Assembly: GCF_003426735.1 (NCBI RefSeq)
Contig: NZ_QVON01000003.1
Location: forward strand, 372,001-436,000
Length of the DNA: 64,000 nucleotides
From: Arenibacter sp. P308M17
Lineage (GTDB): Bacteria > Bacteroidota > Bacteroidia > Flavobacteriales > Flavobacteriaceae
Reading direction: 5' to 3'
Shown: piece by piece, positions 50,356-59,489 of the stretch
Layout: the number at the start of each line of letters is the position of its first letter
Numbering within the stretch: the first letter of the stretch is position 1
The notes under the pieces: model-generated
What the model was told of the DNA's origin: nothing
What the model saw: only the letters and a program-made list of their open reading frames with translations
The model's database searches: none
Position numbers and translations under genes: made by a program

Positions 50356-51894
50356 CTATTTTACCTGATGCGCAGGTTTAAGTAGATCGTTCACCGTTTT
50401 TACAGGGTTGAAGGTTACCAAGGGAACTTCTACGAAAATGGTATTCCAAAAAGCCATGGTACCGTTCCATAGACCCGGTAGTTCCAATGCCTTTAGGTCC
50501 TTGCCCTCCTTGGTCTTTTGTGTAATAAATCCTTGTTTGGCATCTACAAAATTGAGTAAATTAAATTTCTCCCCCTTATAATTCCTAACCCCACAGACCA
50601 AGTCTACAGGATTAAAATGGGTAGCGCTCTTTAGGATATCGATCTGTACGGGATTGCCCATATCCACTTGCGCGGATTCAATAATTTGGAGTGAAATATG
50701 ATCGTGGGCATCCCTTATCCAAAATGGACCTCCCCCAGGTTCCCCCTCATTCTTGACCATACCACAAATTCTAATAGGACGGTTTATCTTGTCCTTTAAT
50801 ACTTCTATTTGCTGCCCAATACTAAAACCTCCGAATCTATCCGAGAATCGGACATTTAACTCCCTTTCCAAAAATAATTTAATGGTTTCCAATATCTCGG
50901 AAGTTAAATTATCCCCATCCAATATTCTTGCATATTCAAAAGCCTTGCTTTGTAATTCCAAAAGCAATCCGGCCAATATTTTTTTGCTCCTGGCAACATC
51001 GTCGGAAAATCTTGGAGCCACTACATTATCGATATTCTTTATAAAAATAATATCGGCATCCTGTTCGTTCAGGTTCTCTACCAAAGACCCATGGCCAGCT
51101 GGTCTGAACAAGAGGGATCCATCCGAATTTCTGAAGGGCTTATTGTCCAAAGTTACCGCAATAGTGTCCGTGGAAGGTTTCTGAAAGGAATATTTTACCG
51201 TAAAGGAGGTTTTAGTCTCCTTTGCCACACGCTCCCCGGCCTTCTTAAATTCCTTGTTGAACATTTCGCCATGCTGCTCGGAAATTGTAAAATGTAGATT
51301 TGCCTCGTTGTTCACCTGCGCGTAGGCAACAGCCTCTTTTAAATGTTCTTCGAAAGGCGTGGCACTATACTCGCCATAGTCGTGAAAGGGCAAAAGACCT
51401 TTTGGGTAAAATCCGAAATCCAAGCCTTCCGGCAATAGCATCTCCTTAACAAAAAGGTATTTTTCCTCATCCCTGGAGCTTGTTTTACCGGCTATCCGTT
51501 TTTGAACGAGCTTATAAAAGGCAAAATTTTGGTATCCATCAAAGAAGGCCTTAACATCCTTGTCCTTGGTCCTGTCCAGATAGGCCTCGAATGTTTCCGT
51601 TTTGGGATCATAGGTGTCCAAAAAATTGAACATCGCCTTGAACATTCTGGATGCGGCACCGGAAGCCGGCACAAATTTTAAAAGTGAAACCTTCTTTTTT
51701 GCATCCTCAAATTTTTTGATAAATTTTTGCTCCTCCGCCTCGGAAAATTTGGAAATTCCATCGGATACTACTGCGGCCTTTTCCAATCTCACAAAAGGAA
51801 TCCCCTCCTTAAACGTCTCAATTTGGCCAAGCACTTTTTCCTTGGATATTCCCTTCTTTTCCAATTGTATTTTGTCTGCTTCCGTTAATTCCAT
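50356..51894 (-). CDS. DUF4301 protein, probable diverged nucleotidyltransferase
   Basis: A 512-residue cytoplasmic protein of family DUF4301, of no assigned function. Three motifs resemble the GT-A fold of UDP-sugar pyrophosphorylases: VPASGAASRMF (residues 75-85, the place of the Gly-rich nucleotide loop), RPAGHGSL (265-272, like PxGNGG) and FIKNIDNVVAPRF (285-297, like the VDN motif). A later KNEGEPGGGPF (about 395-406) fits a sugar- or phosphate-contacting loop. It starts where the preceding kinase gene stops (TAATG), so it is translationally coupled to NMN/nicotinamide riboside uptake genes. The activity is inference. Confidence 0.72.
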   Translation of the reverse strand: MELTEADKIQLEKKGISKEKVLGQIETFKEGIPFVRLEKAAVVSDGISKFSEAEEQKFIKKFEDAKKKVSLLKFVPASGAASRMFKAMFNFLDTYDPKTETFEAYLDRTKDKDVKAFFDGYQNFAFYKLVQKRIAGKTSSRDEEKYLFVKEMLLPEGLDFGFYPKGLLPFHDYGEYSATPFEEHLKEAVAYAQVNNEANLHFTISEQHGEMFNKEFKKAGERVAKETKTSFTVKYSFQKPSTDTIAVTLDNKPFRNSDGSLLFRPAGHGSLVENLNEQDADIIFIKNIDNVVAPRFSDDVARSKKILAGLLLELQSKAFEYARILDGDNLTSEILETIKLFLERELNVRFSDRFGGFSIGQQIEVLKDKINRPIRICGMVKNEGEPGGGPFWIRDAHDHISLQIIESAQVDMGNPVQIDILKSATHFNPVDLVCGVRNYKGEKFNLLNFVDAKQGFITQKTKEGKDLKALELPGLWNGTMAFWNTIFVEVPLVTFNPVKTVNDLLKPAHQVK

Positions 51895-52457
51895 TATTTT
51901 CCAAGTAGTTCGTTAATATGATTGCTGGCCGTTGCCAGCCTTGTTTTTTTATCCCCTTTTAAGATAATAAAATTCCTGTTATATTTTTCCAAAGTATCCT
52001 TGAAATAAAGAAACATTCGTTCACGGTCGTCCGGTTTATCCCTTAAGTCGTCCTTTTCCCACGGAATGTCTATATAGGTAAGAAAATAGAGGTCATAACT
52101 ATTTTGCAATGCGTAGGTCTCCAAGACCGGATCACAATATCCCAAATAGTAGGCTTCGGAATATACTTTGGTCTCCAAAAGATCGGTATCGCATATTAGC
52201 AGTTCATTGGCCTTTTTGGTCAGGGCATTTTCCAATTTGATCTGCCCCTCGGCTATGGGCAATAAATCTTTAGGCTCACAGGTTTTCCCTTCTTTATCCC
52301 ATTTATCCTGAAGATATTCACGTGCATATTCCGGTACCCACACCGTTTTGTAATACTCGGCCAAGTCCTGGGACAAGGTTGTTTTGCCCGTAGATTCCGG
52401 ACCAAATAAAACTACTTTTATTATACTTGAGGGTTCTTGTCTAAACTTTTCTTCCAT
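51894..52457 (-). CDS. NadR-like ribosylnicotinamide kinase (AAA ATPase)
   Basis: A 187-residue P-loop kinase resembling the C-terminal kinase domain of NadR. Walker A is GPESTGKTT (19-27); PEYAREYL and CDTDLLETKVYSE are typical of this kinase group. It has no NMN adenylyltransferase domain. It should phosphorylate nicotinamide riboside brought in by PnuC. Its 5' end overlaps pnuC by 37 bp and its stop overlaps the DUF4301 start, so all three proteins are made as a coupled unit. Confidence 0.85.
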   Translation of the reverse strand: MEEKFRQEPSSIIKVVLFGPESTGKTTLSQDLAEYYKTVWVPEYAREYLQDKWDKEGKTCEPKDLLPIAEGQIKLENALTKKANELLICDTDLLETKVYSEAYYLGYCDPVLETYALQNSYDLYFLTYIDIPWEKDDLRDKPDDRERMFLYFKDTLEKYNRNFIILKGDKKTRLATASNHINELLGK

Positions 52458-53050
52458 GCAAGGTATCCAAAAATGGCAATAATAGTGAACAATAAATATT
52501 GAAGGGATGTAAATATAAGCCCTTTATAAAAATATAGTGGAACCGATATTACATCACCGATAATCCAATATACCCAATTTTCAAGTTTCTTCTTGGCCAT
52601 GAGCCACATTCCCACAAAGAATACGGCCGTGGTAAAAGTGTCTATATAGGCAGTCCAATTATCCAACGTATCGAATATCACATATACCAAAACAACAAAT
52701 AAAATAGTGGCCACAAATAAAACGACTGTCCATAATTTCTCTTTGGCAGTCGTTGTTGTTATCGGAATAAAATGGGACCCATCTACCTTTCTTGTCCACA
52801 TAAACCATCCGTAGACGCTCATTAGAAAGTAATAGGCATTGATCAGCATATCTCCCAATAAGCCAAAAATAAAAAGAATATATACGAATAGGCCGGTACT
52901 AATGATTCCTGTAGGGAAAACCAGGATATTTTCCCGCATGGAGTACCAAACACTTAAAAATCCAAAAAACACCCCTACCATTTCCAAAATAATCAAATGG
53001 TAAGGAGTATCTTGGTATTGGGCAAAAATCCAATCAAAAATAGGGCTCAT
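52421..53050 (-). CDS. pnuC: Nicotinamide riboside/mononucleotide transporter PnuC
   Basis: A 209-residue membrane protein with seven or eight helices. GVFFGFLSVWYSMRENILVFPTGI and YGWFMWTRK near the start and middle, plus GDVISVPLYFYKGL near residue 170, fit the PnuC family. It facilitates uptake of nicotinamide riboside, which is trapped by phosphorylation by the overlapping NadR-like kinase. Some PnuC relatives carry thiamine (PnuT), but no TPP riboswitch was seen upstream of this gene. Confidence 0.9.
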   Translation of the reverse strand: MSPIFDWIFAQYQDTPYHLIILEMVGVFFGFLSVWYSMRENILVFPTGIISTGLFVYILFIFGLLGDMLINAYYFLMSVYGWFMWTRKVDGSHFIPITTTTAKEKLWTVVLFVATILFVVLVYVIFDTLDNWTAYIDTFTTAVFFVGMWLMAKKKLENWVYWIIGDVISVPLYFYKGLIFTSLQYLLFTIIAIFGYLAWKKSLDKNPQV

Positions 53051-53366
53051 AATTACTCCTCGCTATTTTTATTATACCTACAAATATCAAATAAACCGTT
53101 TTCCATGAACATTAAATAGAAATATACCTCCATTGTTGGCAGCTACATAATGAGGTCATGTTTTAGGTGATTTTTTACGGAAAGGTTCCATCAAGACACC
53201 TCAAAAATAAGTTTTCCAGTTAAAGTTTTAGGGGTTATCAGTAAAAATATTTCCCAATATCAATGTCATGCCCTTAATTCCCAATTAAGCCGTTTAACCT
53301 AAACCAAGAGAAGGGAACTGTGATATTTGCTTATTGAATTTGCCAGCGGTGTTTCGGTGCAGCCCA
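53051..53366. other. Intergenic region, no gene seen
   Basis: A 316-bp stretch between pnuC and the PPTase gene, both on the minus strand. Nothing coding, no repeat and no clear riboswitch was recognised. The region probably contains the pnuC promoter. Confidence 0.45.
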
Positions 53367-53999
53367 TTAATTTTTAATGGCATACACACAGGTATAGCCA
53401 TCGAACTCCAAAAATTGAATATCATAATGGGAGGTTTTTCCCTTGTAGAGAATAGTACCTGTAGTCTCGGAGTCGGATAATGAAAAATCCGTAATGTCTA
53501 TATGGTGTAAAAAACTAAGACCGTGCTGGGCATAAATTTTGTACAACGATTCCTTGGCTCCCCAGACCACCGTAAGTTTTCTTATCAAAGCATCTGCATT
53601 GGCAACCGTTTTATATTCCTCCAAGGGAGTGTACTTATTGGCTATCCTAAGAATCTTTTCACGTTGCATTTCAATATCCATCCCTACCTCCTTGGTGCCC
53701 GAAATAATAATTCCTGTAAATTCATGGGAATGTGTAATGGAGATGAACTTGCCATCGGTAAGATGCGGTTTGCCCGCATCATCGTAAAATAGATCGTGAT
53801 CTACATAACCCTCTACCGCCATTAAATGCCTAATGCTCAAAAAACCCCTTCTATGCAATTCGGACCTCATTCCCTGCATCCGTTTCTGGCAATGCGGGGT
53901 AAGCACAACCCCTTCGGAAAGTTGGGATTCCGATTCTTCAACTTTCCAAATCAGGACCTTGGCATTGTCCCCAACTGTTATTGTTTTATAAAGAGGCAT
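53367..53999 (-). CDS. 4'-phosphopantetheinyl transferase (Sfp-type)
   Basis: A 210-residue enzyme that attaches phosphopantetheine to carrier proteins. The metal-binding motif is GMDIEMQR with Asp108 and Glu110, and WGAKESLYKIYAQ holds the second conserved Glu/Lys cluster. ISITHSH is the preceding motif of the Sfp group. It could serve acyl carrier proteins or a reductase with a carrier domain; no carrier protein gene is in the window. Confidence 0.88.
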   Translation of the reverse strand: MPLYKTITVGDNAKVLIWKVEESESQLSEGVVLTPHCQKRMQGMRSELHRRGFLSIRHLMAVEGYVDHDLFYDDAGKPHLTDGKFISITHSHEFTGIIISGTKEVGMDIEMQREKILRIANKYTPLEEYKTVANADALIRKLTVVWGAKESLYKIYAQHGLSFLHHIDITDFSLSDSETTGTILYKGKTSHYDIQFLEFDGYTCVYAIKN

Positions 54000-54027
54000 T
54001 GGATTATTTAAGTTATTACTACCTTTG
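53999..54027 (+). promoter_or_regulatory. Promoter of ahcY (TTG-N18-TACCTTTG)
   Basis: A -33-type TTG (53999-54001), an 18-base spacer and a perfect -7 TACCTTTG (54020-54027). Transcription from it gives a leader of about 155 bases before ahcY. Confidence 0.5.
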
Positions 54028-54189
54028 CAAATGCAAAAAATAATAAAATTGTTCTATTACTAAAATAAAAATAAAAAAGGAGAAGAAATAGGTTAATGGA
54101 ACATATTCTTCATTTATGTTATTTTTGATCTACTCCTCCAATTGATTTGTATAAGAAATAGGAACAACTAACTATAACAAGAAAAGTTT

Positions 54190-55506
54190 ATGAGTACTAA
54201 AACCATTCCTTACGTACCCTATAAAGTGAAAGATATTGGCCTGGCCAAATGGGGAAGAAAAGAAATTGAACTTGCGGAAGCCGAAATGCCCGGTCTAATG
54301 TCCTTAAGGGAAGAGTATGGAAAAGAACAGCCCCTGAAAGGTGCCCGTATTGCCGGGTGCTTACATATGACCATACAAACGGCGGTACTCATTGAAACTT
54401 TGGTTGCACTTGGCGCAGAGGTAACCTGGAGCTCCTGTAATATTTTCTCTACCCAAGATCAGGCCGCTGCTGCCATTGCCGCTGCCGGCATACCTGTATA
54501 TGCATGGAAGGGTATGAACGAAGAAGAGTTTAATTGGGCCATTGAGCAGACCTTGTTTTTCGGAGAGGATCGGCAACCCTTAAACATGATATTGGATGAT
54601 GGGGGAGACCTTACCAATATGGTATTGGACCAATACCCTGAACTGGCTTCGGGCATCAAAGGTCTTTCCGAAGAGACTACCACTGGTGTACATAGACTAT
54701 ATGAAAGGGTAAAAAAAGGAACATTACCAATGCCTGCCATCAATGTTAACGATTCCGTTACCAAATCCAAATTCGACAACAAATACGGTTGTAGGGAAAG
54801 TGCGGTAGATGCCATTAGAAGGGCTACCGATACTATGCTTGCGGGCAAAAGAGTGGTAGTTGCCGGATATGGCGATGTTGGGAAAGGCACTGCGGCCTCT
54901 TTCAAAGGAGCAGGTTCTATAGTAACGGTTACGGAAATAGATCCTATTTGCGCCCTACAGGCCGCTATGGACGGATTTGAAGTAAAGAAAATGGATACCG
55001 TTGTTGGGAATGCCGATATCGTTATAACCACTACTGGAAATAAGGATATTATTCAGTCGCAACATTTTAAAGCGATGAAGGACAAAGTAATAGTGTGCAA
55101 TATTGGCCATTTCGACAATGAAATAGACATGGCATGGCTGAACAAAAATTACGGCCATACCAAGGATGAAATAAAACCACAAGTGGACAAATATACCCTT
55201 GAAGGAAAGGATATAATTGTTCTGGCAGAGGGTAGATTGGTAAACTTGGGATGCGCTACCGGCCATCCAAGTTTTGTGATGAGCAACTCGTTCACCAACC
55301 AAACCTTGGCTCAAATGGAACTTTGGAACCATTGTGACAATTACAACAATGACGTATATATGCTACCAAAACATTTGGACGAAAAAGTGGCCGCTCTGCA
55401 CCTATCCAGACTTGGAGTGGAATTGGAAACCTTAAGACCGGAACAAGCAGCATATATTGGGGTAAGCGTTGAAGGTCCCTTTAAACCCGATTATTATAGG
55501 TACTAG
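54190..55506 (+). CDS. ahcY: Adenosylhomocysteinase
   Basis: A 438-residue NAD-dependent enzyme that splits S-adenosylhomocysteine into adenosine and homocysteine. The N-terminal [21 protein letters not shown], the NAD-binding [17 protein letters not shown], and the C-terminal [14 protein letters not shown] are diagnostic. It removes the product inhibitor of all SAM methyltransferases, which in this window include ArsM and TrmB. A long leader precedes it and a strong terminator follows. Confidence 0.97.
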   Translation: MSTKTIPYVPYKVKDIGLAKWGRKEIELAEAEMPGLMSLREEYGKEQPLKGARIAGCLHMTIQTAVLIETLVALGAEVTWSSCNIFSTQDQAAAAIAAAGIPVYAWKGMNEEEFNWAIEQTLFFGEDRQPLNMILDDGGDLTNMVLDQYPELASGIKGLSEETTTGVHRLYERVKKGTLPMPAINVNDSVTKSKFDNKYGCRESAVDAIRRATDTMLAGKRVVVAGYGDVGKGTAASFKGAGSIVTVTEIDPICALQAAMDGFEVKKMDTVVGNADIVITTTGNKDIIQSQHFKAMKDKVIVCNIGHFDNEIDMAWLNKNYGHTKDEIKPQVDKYTLEGKDIIVLAEGRLVNLGCATGHPSFVMSNSFTNQTLAQMELWNHCDNYNNDVYMLPKHLDEKVAALHLSRLGVELETLRPEQAAYIGVSVEGPFKPDYYRY

Positions 55507-55559
55507 ATTACCCTTGTTACTTTCTTGTTAGGAAAGATTCAAGAAACTTTTTCAATACA

Positions 55560-55604
55560 AAATCAAAATCCTTATCTTTTAGCCTGTGATAAGGATTTTG
55601 ATTT
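55560..55604 (+). terminator. Terminator of ahcY
   Basis: A perfect 17-bp stem (55560-55576 with 55588-55604) and an 11-base loop followed by T-rich bases, 54 bp after the ahcY stop. Confidence 0.85.
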
Positions 55605-55625
55605 TTAATTTCCTATATCAAATTA

Positions 55626-56729
55626 ATGAACATACTCTTAACCGGAGCTACTGGAACCTTGGGTTCTAGAGTATTATTTTCGCTTTTGGAGCTTCACTTT
55701 CACAGCATTGAAGCCATTTATCTCCCTGTGCGCAAGAAAACTTCGGTTAGTTCGGAACAACGTATAAAAAATGTAGTGTCGAGCGAATTCGCAACAGATT
55801 TTGTAAAAAGGAACCTTTCCGAGGTATTAAAAAAAATAATAGCTGTAGATGCGGACGAATTACTGGATCCGGCCGCTTTTCTTGGAAACAATACCGTGGA
55901 CTATTTTATACACTCGGCCGGGTTTGTGAATTTATCCACAGATCCTACCGCCAAGGATGAAATATTCCGTCAAAATTTACAGTTTACCAAAGATATATTC
56001 AACACCTACTGCAATCACATTGTAAAATTCGTTTATATAAGTACGGCATTTGCTGCCGGGAATACGGGCGGATTATTGTACAATGATTATACCAATATCA
56101 AGAACGTCAACTATCGCAACCATTACGAAGCCTCCAAACACGCATCGGAAACATTCCTGTTAAGGGCCGGAAAGGAAAACAAGGTTCCTATTCAAATTTT
56201 GCGGCCCAGCGTACTAGGGGGAAATATTAATGCGCGGCCAAATTATTTTATATCAAAATATATGGTCTTTTACCTTTTTGCGAAGTTCTTTCACAATAAC
56301 AATTCCCAGGAATCTATACGAATTACTGCCAAAACGGGGACTGGATTGAATATAATTCCAACGGACTATGCTGCCCAGGTGATTGCCATGGTGATTTCTA
56401 CGGATATAGAACAATTGAACATTGTTAATTCCAAAGAGACGAACATGAAAAAAGGCATTGCCAATATTTTGAAGGTCGTAGGGTTCTCCAATTTCAGTTT
56501 TACCGAAAATCAAATCAATACCTCCACCGGGTTTTCCTCAAAATTGGAAGAGTTTTACTACGAAACCATCGGACTGCATTTGTACCCCTATATGACCTCT
56601 AAACCCAATGAATGGGACACAGGCCTTTTGGAGAGCATCCTGCCCATCCCCAACTACAACCTCGTGGATTATCTATCCGAAACCGTTGCCTTTGCCAAGG
56701 CCAATAATTTTAGAAATCAGAAGTGGTAA
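55626..56729 (+). CDS. Thioester-reductase-like SDR (NAD_binding_4)
   Basis: A 367-residue extended short-chain dehydrogenase. The NAD(P) loop is LTGATGTLGS (residues 5-14), the catalytic pair is YEASKHASE (Tyr/Lys, near residue 180), and FIHSAGFVNLS is the strand-4 motif. It fits the male-sterility/thioester-reductase group (NAD_binding_4), which reduces acyl thioesters. The substrate is not evident. Starting 22 bp after the ahcY terminator, it is an independent gene. Confidence 0.82.
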   Translation: MNILLTGATGTLGSRVLFSLLELHFHSIEAIYLPVRKKTSVSSEQRIKNVVSSEFATDFVKRNLSEVLKKIIAVDADELLDPAAFLGNNTVDYFIHSAGFVNLSTDPTAKDEIFRQNLQFTKDIFNTYCNHIVKFVYISTAFAAGNTGGLLYNDYTNIKNVNYRNHYEASKHASETFLLRAGKENKVPIQILRPSVLGGNINARPNYFISKYMVFYLFAKFFHNNNSQESIRITAKTGTGLNIIPTDYAAQVIAMVISTDIEQLNIVNSKETNMKKGIANILKVVGFSNFSFTENQINTSTGFSSKLEEFYYETIGLHLYPYMTSKPNEWDTGLLESILPIPNYNLVDYLSETVAFAKANNFRNQKW

Positions 56730-56761
56730 TCGCAATCCACTATTCCGTAGCGTGTACATAA

Positions 56762-56799
56762 ACAAAAAACTCTTCCCAACTAAGGAAAGAGTTTTTTGT
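56762..56799. terminator. Bidirectional terminator between SDR and rpmA
   Basis: A long A/T-rich stem (ACAAAAAACTCTT with AAGAGTTTTTTGT, plus an internal CC/GG pair with a bulged A) between two convergent genes, with T-runs on both strands. Confidence 0.8.
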
Positions 56800-56818
56800 T
56801 TTTAAAAGCCAGAATATA

Positions 56819-57079
56819 TTAAGCCTCAAAAGGCTCTATAGATACATAGGATTTACCCCCAGCTTTCTTTTGGAATTTTACAAGACCATCTACCCTTGCA
56901 TGCAAGGTATGGTCTTTTCCGGCATAAACATTTTCACCCGGGTTATGCTTAGTACCACGTTGTCTTACAATGATGTTGCCGGCAATGGCAGCTTGTCCAC
57001 CATAAATCTTAACGCCCAAACGTTTTGATTCCGATTCCCTACCGTTTTTAGAACTACCTACACCTTTCTTATGTGCCAT
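56819..57079 (-). CDS. rpmA: 50S ribosomal protein L27
   Basis: An 86-residue bL27, whose N-terminus reaches toward the peptidyl transferase centre. It starts [21 protein letters not shown], as in bacteria without N-terminal processing, and continues with the [15 protein letters not shown] core. It is 24 bp after rplU on the same strand, the usual order. Confidence 0.97.
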   Translation of the reverse strand: MAHKKGVGSSKNGRESESKRLGVKIYGGQAAIAGNIIVRQRGTKHNPGENVYAGKDHTLHARVDGLVKFQKKAGGKSYVSIEPFEA

Positions 57080-57103
57080 GATATACTATTTTAATTCTTG
57101 TTA

Positions 57104-57637
57104 TTAACTTAAAGCGGCAATTAATTCTGCTTTCTTCATTGAAGAATAACCTTCAACTCCCTTAGCTTTTGCCAGCTCCCTTAGCTCAGCAACCGTATTT
57201 TTACTCAAATCCTCGCTAGCTTCAGTTTCCACCTTCTTAGGTGCTTCTGCTTTTACCTCAGCCTTTTTGGCAGCAGGCTTAGCTTCTTTTTTCGGTTCCG
57301 CCTTTTTCTCTGCTTTTTTGGCTCCAGAGGCAATGATACCTTCTATTACCAGTTCGGTCAAATATTGACGGTGTCCGTTTTTCTTTTTGTAACCTTTACG
57401 TCTTTTCTTTTTAAAGACGATTACCTTGTCACCTTTTAGGTGCTTAATGACTTTAGCCTCAACAGCGGCTCCGTCTATAGCTGGGGCGCCAATTGTGATG
57501 TTACTACCATCTTCCAACAAAAGAACGTTATCAAATGTTACTTTGCTACCTTCTTCGTCCTGTAAACGGTGAACATACACTTTTTGGTCTTTCGCAACTT
57601 TAAATTGCTGCCCTGCTATCTCTACAATTGCGTACAT
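57104..57637 (-). CDS. rplU: 50S ribosomal protein L21 with SAP-like C-terminal extension
   Basis: A 177-residue bL21, long compared with E. coli (103). Residues 1-~103 are a normal L21 (YAIVEIAGQQFKVAKDQ, then RRKGYKKKNGHRQ). A Lys/Ala/Glu/Pro-rich linker follows (~104-145), and the last 30 residues (TVAELRELAKAKGVEGYSS) read like the Rho-N/SAP-type helix-extended-loop-helix motif that binds nucleic acid. It is the first gene of the rplU-rpmA operon, with a well-formed promoter upstream. Confidence 0.95.
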   Translation of the reverse strand: MYAIVEIAGQQFKVAKDQKVYVHRLQDEEGSKVTFDNVLLLEDGSNITIGAPAIDGAAVEAKVIKHLKGDKVIVFKKKRRKGYKKKNGHRQYLTELVIEGIIASGAKKAEKKAEPKKEAKPAAKKAEVKAEAPKKVETEASEDLSKNTVAELRELAKAKGVEGYSSMKKAELIAALS

Positions 57638-57691
57638 AGCTTGTGTTATTTATAAATTTAAGAACAAGCCTAATATTTACTTAGGCGGGTG

Positions 57692-57721
57692 CAAATATAC
57701 GCCTAAATCCTTAACCCACAA
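57692..57721 (-). promoter_or_regulatory. Promoter of rplU-rpmA (TTG-N19-TATATTTG)
   Basis: On the minus strand, a TTG (-33) is 19 bases before a perfect TATATTTG (-7, 57692-57699). The leader to the L21 start is about 50 bases, with a possible GCTTGT/ACAAGC stem. Confidence 0.65.
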
Positions 57722-57737
57722 GTGATTTTTAAGATTT

Positions 57738-58193
57738 TTAAACCGATTTTCCCTTTATGTTGTTTGAGGTCTTGAACAACTGCATAAATGAAAGGGTGAG
57801 TACCAAGGAAGTGGCAAAGCCCATAATGGCCACGGTAAAGAACACAATACCCTCCGAAGTGTTATAGTCCCTGAACCATACTTTGGAAAGTTCATCCAAA
57901 AATCCCAGATTTATCTCCGTAGCATACAGGGCGAAAAAAATGGTAAAAATCAATGTTCCAACAAATCCCGTAAGGATCCCGGCAGTAAAACCTTTGCCAT
58001 AATTAAAGGAAGGCCCCTCTTTGACCCTAAAGTATTTTATGGCCTCATATATTCCAAACCCTGTTATTACCCCATTAAAAAGACTATAAAAAATATTGGT
58101 GTGGAGGTTAAAAAGTGACAACAATAAAAAATAGGCAATTAACGACCCGCTAACCGCTATGCCAAACCTAATGGGAAGTGCAAACTGTTTCAT
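57738..58193 (-). CDS. DUF4199 membrane protein
   Basis: A 151-residue protein with four membrane helices (about residues 10-28, 33-50, 70-92 and 117-141). The pattern FNYGKGFTAGILTGFVGTLIFTIF is typical of Bacteroidota DUF4199 proteins, which have no known function. Transcribed toward rplU, with a ~100-bp gap that contains the rplU promoter. Confidence 0.85.
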   Translation of the reverse strand: MKQFALPIRFGIAVSGSLIAYFLLLSLFNLHTNIFYSLFNGVITGFGIYEAIKYFRVKEGPSFNYGKGFTAGILTGFVGTLIFTIFFALYATEINLGFLDELSKVWFRDYNTSEGIVFFTVAIMGFATSLVLTLSFMQLFKTSNNIKGKSV

Positions 58194-58507
58194 TGTATAG
58201 AATTTTTAGGTTATGCCTTTAATTTACAGAATTTTAATGATTTATACACACAAATTAACAAGGAATCGATATTGAACCCATCTATGGGGCCATCGGCAGT
58301 TTTTGTTAGAACCACCAAATGTGCACTTTTACTTCCGATTGCTTTTCGCTAAAATTTAGGATCCATATCCAGTATATAAACGTTCATTATTCAGTATCTT
58401 TGGGCAATTAAAAGTCTTGGTGCAGACCCTGTAAAAACCGTCCGTCCCTACAAACTTTAACTCAAAAGGCCCATTGGGCCACAAGTAATGGCAATAAATT
58501 CTACCCG
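58194..58507. other. Intergenic region between divergent genes
   Basis: A 314-bp spacer between the DUF4199 gene and the lipoprotein gene at 58508. A TATCTTTG element at 58395-58402 (plus strand) is a candidate -7 of the lipoprotein gene with a ~100-base leader. No RNA gene or repeat was recognised. Confidence 0.45.
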
Positions 58508-58927
58508 ATGACGAAAAAAAAGTTAATCCTTATCCTATCCGTTATAATTGCGGTTGCCCACTCCTGTAAAGATCAAAACAAGGAGAACTCACAAATGAAA
58601 GACGTAATGGCCGTTCATGATGAGGTAATGCCCAAAATGGGGACTATAGGCCAATTAGTGTCGGAATTGGACCAAAAAATCACGAACGATGCCTACTCCA
58701 AGGACTATGTAGTTGCCAAAGAGGAATTAAAGGCGGCCCACAAGGCCATGATGGACTGGATGAAAGGCTTTGGCGATCGTTTTGATGGGGATGAGATACT
58801 CAAAGGAAAAGCGTTGACGGAAGAAAAACAAAAATGGCTGGATGAGGAAGAGGCCAAAGTAAAGAAACTTAAGGAGCAAATAAATTCCAGCATTAAGCAG
58901 GCCCAGGACGTATTACAGAACAATTAG
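58508..58927 (+). CDS. Helical lipoprotein, unknown function
   Basis: A 139-residue lipoprotein (lipobox AHSC, Cys20). The mature part is almost wholly helical and rich in Lys/Glu/Asp: VAKEELKAAHKAMMDWMKGFGDRF, then a long C-terminal coiled coil EEAKVKKLKEQINSSIKQAQ. Similar flavobacterial proteins have been labelled viral A-type inclusion protein purely from coiled-coil content, which should not be taken as a function. Convergent with gldD, 7 bp apart. Confidence 0.8.
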   Translation: MTKKKLILILSVIIAVAHSCKDQNKENSQMKDVMAVHDEVMPKMGTIGQLVSELDQKITNDAYSKDYVVAKEELKAAHKAMMDWMKGFGDRFDGDEILKGKALTEEKQKWLDEEEAKVKKLKEQINSSIKQAQDVLQNN

Positions 58928-58934
58928 GGCATTG

Positions 58935-59489
58935 CTACTCCTTCCAACGCAAGGATCCAATAATTTTTCTAATGTCCTCTTGCAGATATACCGCTGCAGG
59001 CAGGATAGAATCATAATTGGGTTTGGCATAAAAATACAATGACCCGGTCACAAAGTGTTTTGTACTGTCGGTTACATAAAACTGGGATTGGGAGGCGGCA
59101 TTGCCCTTTACCTCATAATACATACCAAATACCTTATGGGACTCATTTACAATGGGTTCCTCGTAAATACCGTCGGCCTTCACAACATGCTCGTAGCTCA
59201 GCTTTTGAGCGTCTATGAGCAGTTTGTCCAAATTACCGTTTACTGCCTTATAATTAATAAAGATGGACCCCTTCATAAGGGGATAGTCCAACCTAAATGA
59301 GGAATTGGCTTCAGCATTTAATCTGGCCGTTTCATTGTACCTGATAGAAAAATGATCGGTTTCCAATTCTCCTTCCCTAGCAGATGGGTATTCCAACCTA
59401 AGCATTGCCTTGGGCTTGGGCAAAACATCGTCCCCGCAAGCCGACAAAAGGGATATCAATAGAATTAAAAGTGCGATATTAAGCTTCAT
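58935..59489 (-). CDS. gldD: Gliding motility lipoprotein GldD
   Basis: A 184-residue lipoprotein (lipobox LLSAC, Cys18). LPKPKAMLRLEYP after the anchor is the GldD hallmark. In Flavobacterium johnsoniae GldD is needed for gliding motility and for function of the type IX secretion machinery, although its biochemical role is unclear. It overlaps gldE by 11 bp, so the two are coupled, and this agrees with T9SS-sorted proteins at the left end of the window. Confidence 0.92.
   Translation of the reverse strand: MKLNIALLILLISLLSACGDDVLPKPKAMLRLEYPSAREGELETDHFSIRYNETARLNAEANSSFRLDYPLMKGSIFINYKAVNGNLDKLLIDAQKLSYEHVVKADGIYEEPIVNESHKVFGMYYEVKGNAASQSQFYVTDSTKHFVTGSLYFYAKPNYDSILPAAVYLQEDIRKIIGSLRWKE

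Noticed and set aside
53051-53366. TPP riboswitch before pnuC (as in PnuT operons)
   Set aside because: None of the CTGAGA or ACCTG-type blocks occur; PnuC with a NadR-like kinase points to nicotinamide riboside.
54030-54189. SAH or SAM riboswitch in the long ahcY leader
   Set aside because: The leader is very AT-rich and lacks the conserved blocks of SAH and SAM riboswitches; only a weak GGAG/CTCC pairing was seen.
53367-56729. PPTase plus thioester-reductase-like SDR as a carboxylic-acid-reductase locus
   Set aside because: The genes are on opposite strands, separated by ahcY with its own promoter and terminator, and the SDR has no adenylation or carrier domain.
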